A stretch of DNA of 64,000 nt from Veronia pacifica. GTDB lineage: Bacteria > Pseudomonadota > Gammaproteobacteria > Enterobacterales > Vibrionaceae. Shown piece by piece: positions 1 to 8,399 of the stretch (position 1 is its first letter; each line of letters opens with the position of its first letter). Under the pieces are notes generated by a model. It searched no databases and was not told where the DNA came from. It saw only the letters and a list, made by a program, of their open reading frames with translations. The stretch is taken from assembly GCF_001707825.1 (NCBI RefSeq), contig NZ_LYBM01000006.1, forward strand, positions 81,045 to 145,044, given 5' to 3'. Position numbers and translations under genes: made by a program.

Positions 1-1010
1 GCTGGTGAACCATTCCCTGACATTACGGTGGCGGTTATGTGTTGTCTGTCGAGAACAAGTGAAATTGCCTTCCTAACCCGAATATCCTGAAGCGGGTTGC
101 TGCCCATTTCAGAGCCATCGTGGTGCCAGATATGAGTGGGTTTCTTCCGAAACGTATCTAATTGTAAAAAGATAACTCTGGTTGTGTTGCGTCTGAAAAC
201 ACGGAAGCCTTTTTTCTGAAGAGATTCGAGGTGAAGAGGCGAGAGCATATTTGCAACCTGAATATCCCCGTCGATCAACGCCTGATACCTCTCATCATCA
301 GAGGCAATAAAGCGTATTTTGACTCGCTCAATAGCATCTAGGTTGCGCCAGCTTTTGTCATAAAGCTCAAGGCTCAGCATGTCTTGATCAAGATCCGCTG
401 ATTTGAGTTTATAGGTTCCTGTGCCAATGAGAGTCTGTCCGTCATTAAATGTGTCTTGGTTGTTGGGGTGACTGTAGTGTGCAGGTAAAATGGCAATCTT
501 GGTTAGATCTCCTGCAAACTCCGCATATCCGGCCTGTAATTGAATATCAATAAGGTGGTTGTCACGTTTAACCATCTTAACGATCGGCTTCACGTATACC
601 TTAAATGAGTTGGTGTTGTGCGGGAGTGCCCTGATACGATTAACACTATAAATAAAGTCGTCCACCGTAAGCTCGTGACCATCATGAAATAACACTCCCT
701 TACGCAGGCGTAATTGCCAGATATTATTTTCAATATCTATTAACCTAACATCTTCTGCAATACTTTGCTTAAAGAGCCGTTCTCCCTCATCGAAAGACCC
801 TGGTCGGTCAAAGAAAATATTAGAAATGTTTAAACTGTTCCCTACGTTAAACCTATGCGGGTCAAGAGTATCAGGCTTATTCTTGTATGCGATAGTAAGC
901 TCTTGTTTATGTTTGTTTTTTATATTCCCCTGTATTTCATTTTCTGCTACTAATCCTGAAGACATGAAAAAAAGAAAAGCAGACATTATTAGTCTTAGGG
1001 CGAAGAACAT
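1..1010 (-). CDS. ABC transporter substrate-binding protein, family 5 (partial)
   Basis: The reading frame is open from an ATG at 1010 down to the left edge, so the C-terminal part lies outside the window. GGAG sits about 7 bases before the start. A hydrophobic signal peptide (MFFALRLIMSAFLFFMSSG) is followed by the family 5 hallmark KNKPDTLDPHRFNVGN and, further on, LRKGVLFHDGHELTVDDFIYS. Proteins of this family bind peptides, nickel or similar ligands in the periplasm and hand them to an ABC permease. It is clearly a paralogue of the next gene (1422-3002), sharing long stretches such as QKKGFRVFRRNTTRVIFLQL. No permease or ATPase gene is visible, so the ligand cannot be named. Confidence 0.85.
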   Translation of the reverse strand, partial: MFFALRLIMSAFLFFMSSGLVAENEIQGNIKNKHKQELTIAYKNKPDTLDPHRFNVGNSLNISNIFFDRPGSFDEGERLFKQSIAEDVRLIDIENNIWQLRLRKGVLFHDGHELTVDDFIYSVNRIRALPHNTNSFKVYVKPIVKMVKRDNHLIDIQLQAGYAEFAGDLTKIAILPAHYSHPNNQDTFNDGQTLIGTGTYKLKSADLDQDMLSLELYDKSWRNLDAIERVKIRFIASDDERYQALIDGDIQVANMLSPLHLESLQKKGFRVFRRNTTRVIFLQLDTFRKKPTHIWHHDGSEMGSNPLQDIRVRKAISLVLDRQHITATVMSGNGSP

Positions 1011-1421
1011 TAACCCGCTCCGTGTGGTTATTTTTCGGTTAAAATTAATGAAGTAAAAATATCAAGATCAAATTGATTTATCAATATTGTTTTATTCTTT
1101 TATTGATTGAAAAAAGTTTTAAAAAAAACACTTTTGAATCATATTGGATGCATATTAAAGAATGTCTCATTATAATTTCCATCTATTTATATGAAAAATG
1201 GTGAATTTGTTTATCGCTTAGCGGGAAGGTTATTAATATTTTGATTGATCTAGTTGTATATATCACCACTTATATACGAGGATTAATTCTTATTATTAAG
1301 ATGTTTGTTAGCATTTAAGAAAAAGAAAGCGATGGCTAAAGGCTCAGAAATTTAATAAATCTGGCATGGAGTTGGGTATTAGATTTTTACCTGAGCCATG
1401 TTTTTTATCAACCTCGATGTT
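1011..1421. other. Intergenic, AT-rich
   Basis: About 410 bases between the two tandem binding-protein genes. It is strongly AT-rich. A 7-base inverted repeat (1341-1347 and 1391-1397) has a 43-base spacer, too long for a convincing terminator. No gene was recognised. Confidence 0.5.
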
Positions 1422-3002
1422 TTAACGTGCTAGGCGGAAAGATGCAATATTGGTTCGCCAGGTACCCGGTTTTGGAAAGTAGTTAACCTTTGCTGACATC
1501 CCCCAATTAACAACCTGAAAGTGCAGTGGAATGATCGCTACATCATTGATCACTAACTCAGACGCTCTTTGATACAGTTGACGACGGTATATGTCATCAA
1601 ATGTTTCCTGTGCTTTCAGAATGAGCTGGTTCAGTTTTTCATTGTTGTATCGTCCGGCATTGCCAGAGCCAAGTTGCCGATCTCTGTCGGGTGGCAGAAA
1701 CAAATTATTAAATGTATAGCTGCCGTTTACATTTGGTGCCCAACCCAAAAGGTTGATACTGAATGTGTGTTTAGCCAGTGCTTTAGCAAAATATTCTTTT
1801 GCTGGTAAAGATTTTGCCTGAGCATCAATATTGATATCAGCAAGCATAGAAGCAATAGCGTTGATAAGCTGTTTATCACGAATATAACGGCCTTCTGGTC
1901 CGTGAATCGTTAACTTAAAACCATTTTTATATCCCGCCTCTTTCATCAGCCTACGCGCTTTTTGAAGATTGTGATTTATTGGTTTTAGGTTTTTACTCGC
2001 CAAAAGGGAGCCAGACAGAAAAATTTGTCCGGCTGGATTGGCATTACCGTCCATAACGGACTCGATAAGTTGCTCTCTGTTGATGGCGATTGATATTGCC
2101 TGTCGGACACGTCGGTCTTTGAGTGGGTTAGTATCGAGTGAGCGACCTTTATGATCAGTGATAAACGGTGTTTGTTCTCTGAATGTATCTAATTGAAGGA
2201 AAATGACTCGGTTTGTATTTCGGGTGAATGATTTAAAACCTTTTTTTTGAAGTTGCTTAATCTGTTTGAGAGATAGACGGTCTACCACATCAACCTCATT
2301 ATTGATGAGCGCTTCCATTCGTTCGTTATCGTCAGATATAAAAACATAATTTACTTTTTTTATTGCATTTTCGATAAGCCTGTTACCGTCAAACCGTTCA
2401 AGCTCAACAACATTTTTTTCTAAATCATAATTCACCAATCTATAAAAATGAGTACCAGAAAAAGACACATCGTTGTCTAAATGTGTATAGGTTGGTGACG
2501 GCTTCGAAACAATAGAAATTTTACTGAGATCACCATTAAACTCGGCATACCCTTTTTTAAAACGCATATCAATTCTATACTGATCTACGACTGTCATAGA
2601 AACTATAGGTTCAACATATTGCCTGAAGGAGCTGGGTGAGTTTGGGAGCTGTCTAATTCTGTCGATACTAAAGATCACATCCTCTACGGTTAATTCTTTT
2701 CCATTATGAAATTTAATATTTTTCCTAAGATTAACCTGCCACGTATTTAAAACCTGATCGATCAGTACTATATCCTCAATAATACCTTCTTGAAGCGATT
2801 CATTTCCAAACTCATCACCAATTAGTTGTTGATATATGCTACTGGTAACTTGTAGATTATTTCCGACATTATATCTGTGCGGGTCTAGTGTATCAGGCTT
2901 ATTCTTCAATGCGATTCTGATTTCTGAGGCAAAACATTGACTTGAAATAACTATCAGGATGAGAGAAGACAGAACTCGGCTTTTTATGTTTTTGAAAGAC
3001 AT
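1422..3002 (-). CDS. ABC transporter substrate-binding protein, family 5
   Basis: A 526-residue periplasmic solute-binding protein. The start at 3002 is preferred because AAGG lies 6 bases upstream, while an in-frame ATG at 3017 has no ribosome site. A signal peptide ends near ...SSQCFAS, then comes the family signature IALKNKPDTLDPHRYNVGN and the HNGKELTVEDVIFSIDRIR segment. The length is normal for DppA/OppA/NikA-type proteins. It lies immediately upstream, on the same strand, of its paralogue at 1-1010, suggesting tandem duplication. No permease genes are visible nearby. Binding a peptide or other small ligand for import is inferred from family membership; the ligand is unknown. Confidence 0.88.
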   Translation of the reverse strand: MSFKNIKSRVLSSLILIVISSQCFASEIRIALKNKPDTLDPHRYNVGNNLQVTSSIYQQLIGDEFGNESLQEGIIEDIVLIDQVLNTWQVNLRKNIKFHNGKELTVEDVIFSIDRIRQLPNSPSSFRQYVEPIVSMTVVDQYRIDMRFKKGYAEFNGDLSKISIVSKPSPTYTHLDNDVSFSGTHFYRLVNYDLEKNVVELERFDGNRLIENAIKKVNYVFISDDNERMEALINNEVDVVDRLSLKQIKQLQKKGFKSFTRNTNRVIFLQLDTFREQTPFITDHKGRSLDTNPLKDRRVRQAISIAINREQLIESVMDGNANPAGQIFLSGSLLASKNLKPINHNLQKARRLMKEAGYKNGFKLTIHGPEGRYIRDKQLINAIASMLADINIDAQAKSLPAKEYFAKALAKHTFSINLLGWAPNVNGSYTFNNLFLPPDRDRQLGSGNAGRYNNEKLNQLILKAQETFDDIYRRQLYQRASELVINDVAIIPLHFQVVNWGMSAKVNYFPKPGTWRTNIASFRLAR

Positions 3003-3355
3003 TATCGACCTTAGCATTTGTTGCTGTATTTAGAGATATAGATATTGTAGTTACGAATGTTACAACAGGAAATTAACAACCTTAATGGCTTATATCAATG
3101 GCAAAAAAATATCGATATCGGAAGGATACTATATTTATTATCATTATTATTAATATCGAGAAAAACACAGAGCTATATATTTTATTTGAGATGATTGGTT
3201 CAATTGAAGAAATATGGTTTATACCGATGAATTTAGAGAATTGTTATTCCAAATGTACATGTTAAAAGGCCGGTCAGTCCGGCCCTTGTATCACTTTCAG
3301 TGGATCACTATTGTTATACAACACAGCCTGTTACACTCTAATATTGAATTCACTC
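3003..3355. other. Intergenic with a terminator
   Basis: AT-rich DNA separating two minus-strand genes. It holds the terminator listed at 3262-3286 and presumably the promoter of the binding-protein gene. Nothing else was recognised. Confidence 0.5.
3262..3286 (-). terminator. Rho-independent terminator
   Basis: A 6-bp GC stem GGCCGG/CCGGCC (3268-3273 and 3279-3284) with a 5-base loop, followed on the minus strand by TTTT. It is placed to end the gene at 3356-4099. Confidence 0.75.
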
Positions 3356-4099
3356 TTACAATTCAGTAATTTTGCCTGGTAGACTTAAGTCGCCAGAAGC
3401 CACATCAAATACATTAGTTACGCAAAATAACGGAGCGTGAACATTGGCATTGACTCTTAATGCAGCTGTAACGCCATCAAAGGATGCATTCTGAACAATT
3501 GTTTTGTCTGGAAACGGTACACGAATGGTCACCGATTGACCGTCAACAATAGGGTCATATCCAGGACTGTCGAGTAAAATTGGAAGTCCGGGCCAAGTGA
3601 CAGGTAACCGTGGTGTTGCCCCTTCAGGAATATCTTTTACTGCGAGAGCTCCGGGTCCACAACGTTCTTCAGGCGAAAGTACAACCCAATGGGTGTGCCA
3701 CACACCTCCATCGTTATCATAGTTGTTATCGCCGCTCTCATCGAAAAGTGGGGTATCGTCAAAATCAGGGTGCGTTGCTGCAACAATAGCCAAAATACCC
3801 TGTTTTTTGTCAAAACCTGCGTGATAACTGTCGATAGACGTTGGCCATACGTAAGCATGTGCCTCAGCACCGGCTGCACCAGCTCCTGGTCGACGTTTTG
3901 CGACTTTACTACCCGCTTTACCTACAACCTCCATTTCAAATGTTGCTATGTTACCTTTACTGGTCACTCTGGCAGTGAGTATGTCAAAAGTTGGCAACTG
4001 CGCATTTTGTTTTTTCGGTGAACTGATGGTATCGGCAATACTCAGTTGGCTCACTAATGCTGTTGCGATGGCTGACGCTAGAATAAGTTTTTTTTTCAT
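3356..4099 (-). CDS. Secreted protein of unknown function
   Basis: A 247-residue protein with a clear Sec signal peptide (MKKKLILASAIATALVSQLSIA). The start is supported by GGGAT upstream. The mature part contains aromatic/histidine segments EAHAYVWPTSID and GGVWHTHWVVLSPEERCG and an acidic stretch around FDDTPLFDESGDNNYDNDGG that could bind a metal ion. There are two cysteines. I do not recognise the family. It has its own terminator, so it is probably monocistronic. A periplasmic or secreted location is a sound inference; a function is not. Confidence 0.75.
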   Translation of the reverse strand: MKKKLILASAIATALVSQLSIADTISSPKKQNAQLPTFDILTARVTSKGNIATFEMEVVGKAGSKVAKRRPGAGAAGAEAHAYVWPTSIDSYHAGFDKKQGILAIVAATHPDFDDTPLFDESGDNNYDNDGGVWHTHWVVLSPEERCGPGALAVKDIPEGATPRLPVTWPGLPILLDSPGYDPIVDGQSVTIRVPFPDKTIVQNASFDGVTAALRVNANVHAPLFCVTNVFDVASGDLSLPGKITEL

Positions 4100-4579
4100 T
4101 GTTTTATCCCACTGTTGCTTAACATTTTAAATTGAGAGTAACGTTAGATGTCATTTAAACGCCTAACTTGGTTACGACTTAATCATTATGTTAATAAGCA
4201 CGTCAACTTTGTTTTGACTCGAAACTATATGCTCGTCCAGTTTGTCTTGATAAAAAATTTATCGTATTGCTTATGAGTTAAATTACATTTTTTACAGTAT
4301 CCAATACTATTATTTGGATATTTTTAGATTAGTATTTTAATTTATATTATTAACATGAACTAACATAGCGGGTTGTGCTTAAATCAGCGTTGAGGATATT
4401 TTGATTAATATATGAATTTGATTTCTTAATCTTAACGATAAAATTTTATTTCAAATCTGTTAAATTAGGTTTTCAACCTGTAAGGGAATAACAGGTGAAC
4501 CTCTCTCATTATCGACGGAGAGACCCAGCAATATTGAAAAACGAAACATTGTGGTTGGCTATCATTAAAAGGAGTTTCG
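4100..4579. other. Intergenic, AT-rich
   Basis: About 480 bases between divergent genes. It should carry both promoters, but no specific operator is apparent. Short reading frames here overlap the TIR-like gene in another frame and look incidental. Confidence 0.5.
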
Positions 4580-5014
4580 ATGAAGTCGATTTTTGTAAGT
4601 TATGCGCCAGAGGACTGTGGTTATTATCAGGATTTACGGTCTATTTTTGGAGCTCAATCGTCGCCATTTCTGCTACTTGACGGCTCACTTAGCGAAAAGT
4701 TGAGAGATAAAGACGGAAAAATTGTTACAGAATTACCATACGATCCTTTGTCACATAAGGTCAGTGAACATATTCAATATCAGATGTCTCACTCGGTCTT
4801 AATGTTGGTTCTCGTCAGTAACATTGCACTTGAAAGTAAATGGTCGGAATGGGAGATCAGGCAATTTATTGATTTACACGGTTTATCGAAGATAATTTTT
4901 GTTTGTTTACAGGAAGATAATCATAAGCAAGTGAAGAAACGCTTTTCTTCAGCGAATATTATCCATTGGAACAAAGAGCAATTATATGAAGATATCTGTC
5001 ACTTTCGTTTCTAG
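4580..5014 (+). CDS. Orphan TIR-like (MTH538/ThsB-type) domain protein
   Basis: A 144-residue single-domain protein with a strong start (AAGGAG 5 bases before ATG). It opens with the TIR-like strand FVSYAPED (residues 5-12) and later has ESKWSEWEIRQF (residues 85-96). That segment matches the SxW..WE pattern of TIR-like proteins, in which the glutamate (E92 here) is the NADase catalytic position. Such proteins hydrolyse NAD+ or make cyclic ADP-ribose-type signals, often in anti-phage defence such as Thoeris (ThsB). No ThsA, SIR2 or other effector gene is next to it, so it is an orphan or a free-standing signalling enzyme. Family assignment is fairly secure; a defence role is inference. Confidence 0.75.
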   Translation: MKSIFVSYAPEDCGYYQDLRSIFGAQSSPFLLLDGSLSEKLRDKDGKIVTELPYDPLSHKVSEHIQYQMSHSVLMLVLVSNIALESKWSEWEIRQFIDLHGLSKIIFVCLQEDNHKQVKKRFSSANIIHWNKEQLYEDICHFRF

Positions 5015-5325
5015 AGTGCTTCCATTCTGACTAGGTAAATATGAACAGCACTGTGTTGATTGACTTTGAATATGTATGGCCTCGGTTATCCACGCTGAGG
5101 TCAAGTAGACGGATACATTTATACAGCGCGATGTTCAGTATGGCACTCAGTCATTCTTTTGCGAAATACCTCCCGTTCTTTTGTCCCAAAAGAACGGAGT
5201 TTACTGCTTATAATATTCATTTAAATTTATAACCAAATTTGATGACATCATCCGAACTGCGTTATTTCAATTGCATCTACTATTCCTACCGATAAGCTAC
5301 ATATCAATAACAATAGGTACTACTC
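5015..5325. other. Intergenic with a perfect hairpin
   Basis: About 310 bases. A 63-codon frame at 5041-5232 lacks protein-like features. A perfect 10-bp inverted repeat is listed separately at 5173-5197. Confidence 0.45.
5173..5197. repeat. Perfect 10-bp inverted repeat
   Basis: CCGTTCTTTT and AAAAGAACGG flank a 5-base GTCCC loop. There is no U-tract on either strand, so it is not a normal terminator. It may be a copy of a dispersed hairpin element or a relic of a mobile element; a genome search would decide. Confidence 0.45.
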
Positions 5326-6252
5326 ATGTTTCTTATTCAGCCATGTTCCCCAGATGTTGTCCCACTACCACTTTTACTTGAGGCTGACCCCTGTAAAAGG
5401 AAGATACAAGGTTATCTGGATCAATCGCAGGCTTGGGTGGTAAGGGAGGGAGAGGTAATTATCGGCGCTTGTTTAACTGTTCAAAGTAACGAGTGTATTG
5501 AAATAATGAATCTCTCTGTACTGCCTGAAAAACAGCAGCGTGGGGTAGGAAGAAGACTTTTAGAATATGTCATTTCCCATCTACAGCAACAATCCTCTCT
5601 TCCTCTTGTACTGGGCACAGGTTCGTTTGGGCATCAACTTGCATTTTATCAGCGTCTTGGTTTCAGGTTAGCGTCAATTGAAAGAGATTTTTTTCTGAAG
5701 CACTATTCAGAACCTCTTATTGAGGAAGGTATTCAACACAGAGACATGATTCGTATGAAGTATGAGGGTTCAGACCGTATATACGTTGATGGCTTTAACG
5801 AATGCTTCTCGTTTCAAAAGGCGACGGATGATGATATTCCATTTTTATACGCACTTAGAAAGATAACAATGACGCGCTATCTTGAAGAGGCAGGTATGCC
5901 ATGTGATGAGGTGTCACATCTCAAAAGAATAAAATCATATTTCGAACATGCAGATCTCATTCACTATCAAGGTGATCCTGTTGGTTTATTCAAAGTCATT
6001 TACAGTGTAAAAGAAAATTATTGGTACCTAGTTCAAATTCAAATACTGCCTGAATACCAAGGTAAAGGACTGGGTCGGGCTATTTTACAGCGATTGTTGT
6101 TGAAAGCAGCTCGACATGGTGAAGATGTGCACTTGTCTGTGATTACATCGAGCCCCGCCATGAAACTGTATAAGTCGATGGGCTTTGAAGAGTTTGGCGT
6201 TCAGGGGTCGGAGATTCTGCTGAGAAAGATTCATAGCAAGATAAATAACTGA
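5326..6252 (+). CDS. Tandem GNAT acetyltransferase (two domains)
   Basis: A 308-residue fusion of two GCN5-related N-acetyltransferase domains. The first (about residues 1-140) has the acetyl-CoA loop LPEKQQRGVGRRLL. The second (about 165-305) has LPEYQGKGLGRAIL and ends with KLYKSMGFEEFG, the usual last motif of GNAT folds. Both Q/R-x-x-G-x-G/A pyrophosphate loops look intact, so both halves may bind acetyl-CoA. The substrate cannot be predicted; related double-GNAT proteins include antibiotic and amino-acid acetylases. It stands alone on the plus strand between the TIR-like gene and a convergent TRAP operon. Confidence 0.85.
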   Translation: MFLIQPCSPDVVPLPLLLEADPCKRKIQGYLDQSQAWVVREGEVIIGACLTVQSNECIEIMNLSVLPEKQQRGVGRRLLEYVISHLQQQSSLPLVLGTGSFGHQLAFYQRLGFRLASIERDFFLKHYSEPLIEEGIQHRDMIRMKYEGSDRIYVDGFNECFSFQKATDDDIPFLYALRKITMTRYLEEAGMPCDEVSHLKRIKSYFEHADLIHYQGDPVGLFKVIYSVKENYWYLVQIQILPEYQGKGLGRAILQRLLLKAARHGEDVHLSVITSSPAMKLYKSMGFEEFGVQGSEILLRKIHSKINN

Positions 6253-6591
6253 GTCAGTGCGGAATTATTTGAGTCACATAGCACGCCCCAACATCCTGCT
6301 ATTCAAATGGTGATAATTATGTGGGGCTATTGCCAGGCTTTATTCCAAAAATATTGAATAGCGGTTTGCGTTAAGTATATGACCCGTCGTTCAATATCGA
6401 AAAATTGTGACGCTGTCACTTTACATTGTATTACTCATTGTCGATTTTAAACGTCCATCGTAGCTGGCAGATTTTTGACAAAAAAAACCCCGGCCGGGCC
6501 GGGGCAAAACTACCACAGTAAATATATTTAGGATTGATGGGATAGTGGCCTGGGACTTACCAAACCACTGCTCTGTAATTTATTTCAGCCT
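6253..6591. other. Intergenic between convergent genes
   Basis: About 340 bases between the GNAT gene and the 3' end of the TRAP operon. It contains the strong minus-strand terminator at 6478-6505; nothing else was recognised. Confidence 0.5.
6478..6505 (-). terminator. Rho-independent terminator of the TRAP operon
   Basis: A very GC-rich 7-bp stem CCCCGGC/GCCGGGG (6488-6494 and 6498-6504), followed on the minus strand by eight or more T residues. It lies about 90 bases past the end of dctM. Confidence 0.88.
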
Positions 6592-7872
6592 TTAGTAACC
6601 GAGTGACCTTGGTAACCAAGTCGCTATGCTTGGCACAAATATACACACGACAAGCAACACGTACATGGCGGCAATGAATGGCCAGCTTTCTCGAACCAAT
6701 TCGCCCATTTTCACGCCTGTGATACCGCAGACAACGAAAAGGACCACACCCACAGGAGGCGTCAGCATCCCGATCACAAGGTTAAATACAAACAAAAATC
6801 CAAAGTGAAGAGGGTCGATACCGTAGGTAATGGCTATCGGGTGAAACAGCGGTACAAGCATGATGTAGGCTGCATTTGACTCAAGAAACATACCGACAAC
6901 AATCAGCATAAGGGCAACCAGCACCAAGAATATATGCGGGTTATCTGTAATGCCGTGCATCATGTTTGCCAACTTCATTGGCAGCAGGTCAATAGTGAAA
7001 AGAAACGTTACTGTTGACGCATAGGCTATCATCGCGCCAACAATCGCTGATGTTTTTGCTGCTTGGAGAAGTACACCGGGCAAGTCGCTGATACGCAGTT
7101 TTCGAGTAACAAAAAAGCCAAGCAGGAGGGAGTACACCACACCTACTGCTGCACCTTCTGTTGGGGTAAACACACCACCAACGATGCCACCTATCACCAC
7201 TACCGGCATCATGAAAACAACCAGAGAGCGACGAAGTTGACGGAATACATTAGCGAGATTTGCTTTTTCTCCGACCAAAGGATAATCACGCAAATAGGCA
7301 ATCAACCAGCATAGGAACATGAGAATAGTGACCAGGATTAGCCCTGGTACTACCCCTGCCATAAACATCCCACCGACAGATACCGTCGAGCCAGCCATGA
7401 AAGCGTAGACAATCATTGCGCCTGAAGGGGGTATAATAGGACCAAGGTTTGCTGCTGCTGCGACGATACCCGTCGAAAAACCCAATCCATATTGCTTTTT
7501 GAGTGAGGGAACGAGTGTCGCTGAAAGTGCACTGGCATCAGCTACTGCTGCGCCTGATACTGATGCCAGTCCAGCGCCTGATAACAAAGCGACTTGAGCA
7601 AGGCCTCCTCGGACTCTTCCGACGAATGCATTCGCAAAATCAACCAGCCTGTCCATTATCCCTGCTTTCAACATCAACTCGCCTGTCACCATGAACAGCG
7701 GAATAGACATCAATGGAAAAGAGTTAACAGAGTTCATGATTCGTGGGGGTAGAACACTGAGATCAAAACCAGCCAAGATGAGGCCACCAAGCGCTGATAC
7801 GCCAAGTGAAAATGCCAGCGGCATACCGAATGCTGCCAACAATAAGAAAAGAAATATTACTAAAAGGCTCAT
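6592..7872 (-). CDS. TRAP transporter large permease (DctM family)
   Basis: A 426-residue, almost entirely hydrophobic protein of the length expected for DctM/SiaM large subunits with 12 or so membrane segments. Typical features are MSIPLFMVTGELM near the N-terminus, SGAAVADASALSATLVPSL, NLGPIIPPSGAMIVYAF and the late LTPPVGVVLFVVCGI motif. It forms the ion-coupled transport channel of a periplasmic-binding-protein-dependent secondary transporter. GGGAG lies 8 bases before the start, and the gene follows dctQ by 15 bases. It is the last gene of the operon dctP-dctQ-dctM. Confidence 0.95.
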   Translation of the reverse strand: MSLLVIFLFLLLAAFGMPLAFSLGVSALGGLILAGFDLSVLPPRIMNSVNSFPLMSIPLFMVTGELMLKAGIMDRLVDFANAFVGRVRGGLAQVALLSGAGLASVSGAAVADASALSATLVPSLKKQYGLGFSTGIVAAAANLGPIIPPSGAMIVYAFMAGSTVSVGGMFMAGVVPGLILVTILMFLCWLIAYLRDYPLVGEKANLANVFRQLRRSLVVFMMPVVVIGGIVGGVFTPTEGAAVGVVYSLLLGFFVTRKLRISDLPGVLLQAAKTSAIVGAMIAYASTVTFLFTIDLLPMKLANMMHGITDNPHIFLVLVALMLIVVGMFLESNAAYIMLVPLFHPIAITYGIDPLHFGFLFVFNLVIGMLTPPVGVVLFVVCGITGVKMGELVRESWPFIAAMYVLLVVCIFVPSIATWLPRSLGY

Positions 7873-7887
7873 GTATTGATCTCCCTA

Positions 7888-8385
7888 TCAATCGCGCTTG
7901 GCTTCTGACTCATCATCGGCTGGTGGAAACACCACCAAATTAATGAGGTGAAGTGCAGAGTGGGCTGAACCGATGATCACGGCGACAAAAAAGTAGCTGG
8001 ACGAAATGTTTATTGCGCCGAGACGCTCAGACCAGGTTTCTGACGCGACATGAACGGATTCAAAAGTCACTACGCACATGAGAACGAATGCCAGCGAGAG
8101 CATGACACGGGCTAATGCCCGCGCCAGCTGCTTTGGAAGTCGACTTGTTAGAATGTCGATACCGACGTGAGCGCCTTCACGAACACCCAGCGGTATGGCA
8201 ATAAATATCGACCAGACAAATGCCATGCGAGAGACTTCGTCTGCCCAATCGATGGAGCTGTTAAGCGCGTATCTCATGAACACTTGACTGGCGACAACGG
8301 AAATCATCACCACCATGCACGTCAGTAAGACAGATCGTGCGACGGTATCGATGCGAGTGAGAACGTTTTCAAACAAGGCTTCCAT
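7888..8385 (-). CDS. TRAP transporter small permease (DctQ family)
   Basis: A 165-residue membrane protein with about four predicted helices, normal for DctQ subunits. The family-typical segments QVFMRYALNSSIDWADEVSRMAFVW and REGAHVGIDIL (arginine-rich turn before the third helix) are present. GGAGG lies 6 bases before the ATG. It lies 14 bases after dctP and 15 before dctM, so the three are surely cotranscribed. The subunit partners DctM in the inner membrane. Confidence 0.93.
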   Translation of the reverse strand: MEALFENVLTRIDTVARSVLLTCMVVMISVVASQVFMRYALNSSIDWADEVSRMAFVWSIFIAIPLGVREGAHVGIDILTSRLPKQLARALARVMLSLAFVLMCVVTFESVHVASETWSERLGAINISSSYFFVAVIIGSAHSALHLINLVVFPPADDESEAKRD

Positions 8386-8399
8386 GCATGTCCTCCAAT

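Noticed and set aside
1341..1397. Possible terminator GGCTCAG...CTGAGCC on the plus strand
   Set aside because: The 43-base spacer is too long, and no plus-strand gene lies upstream.
5041..5232. 63-codon plus-strand frame after the TIR-like gene
   Set aside because: Its coding sense runs through a perfect hairpin, and its composition is not protein-like; no family resemblance.
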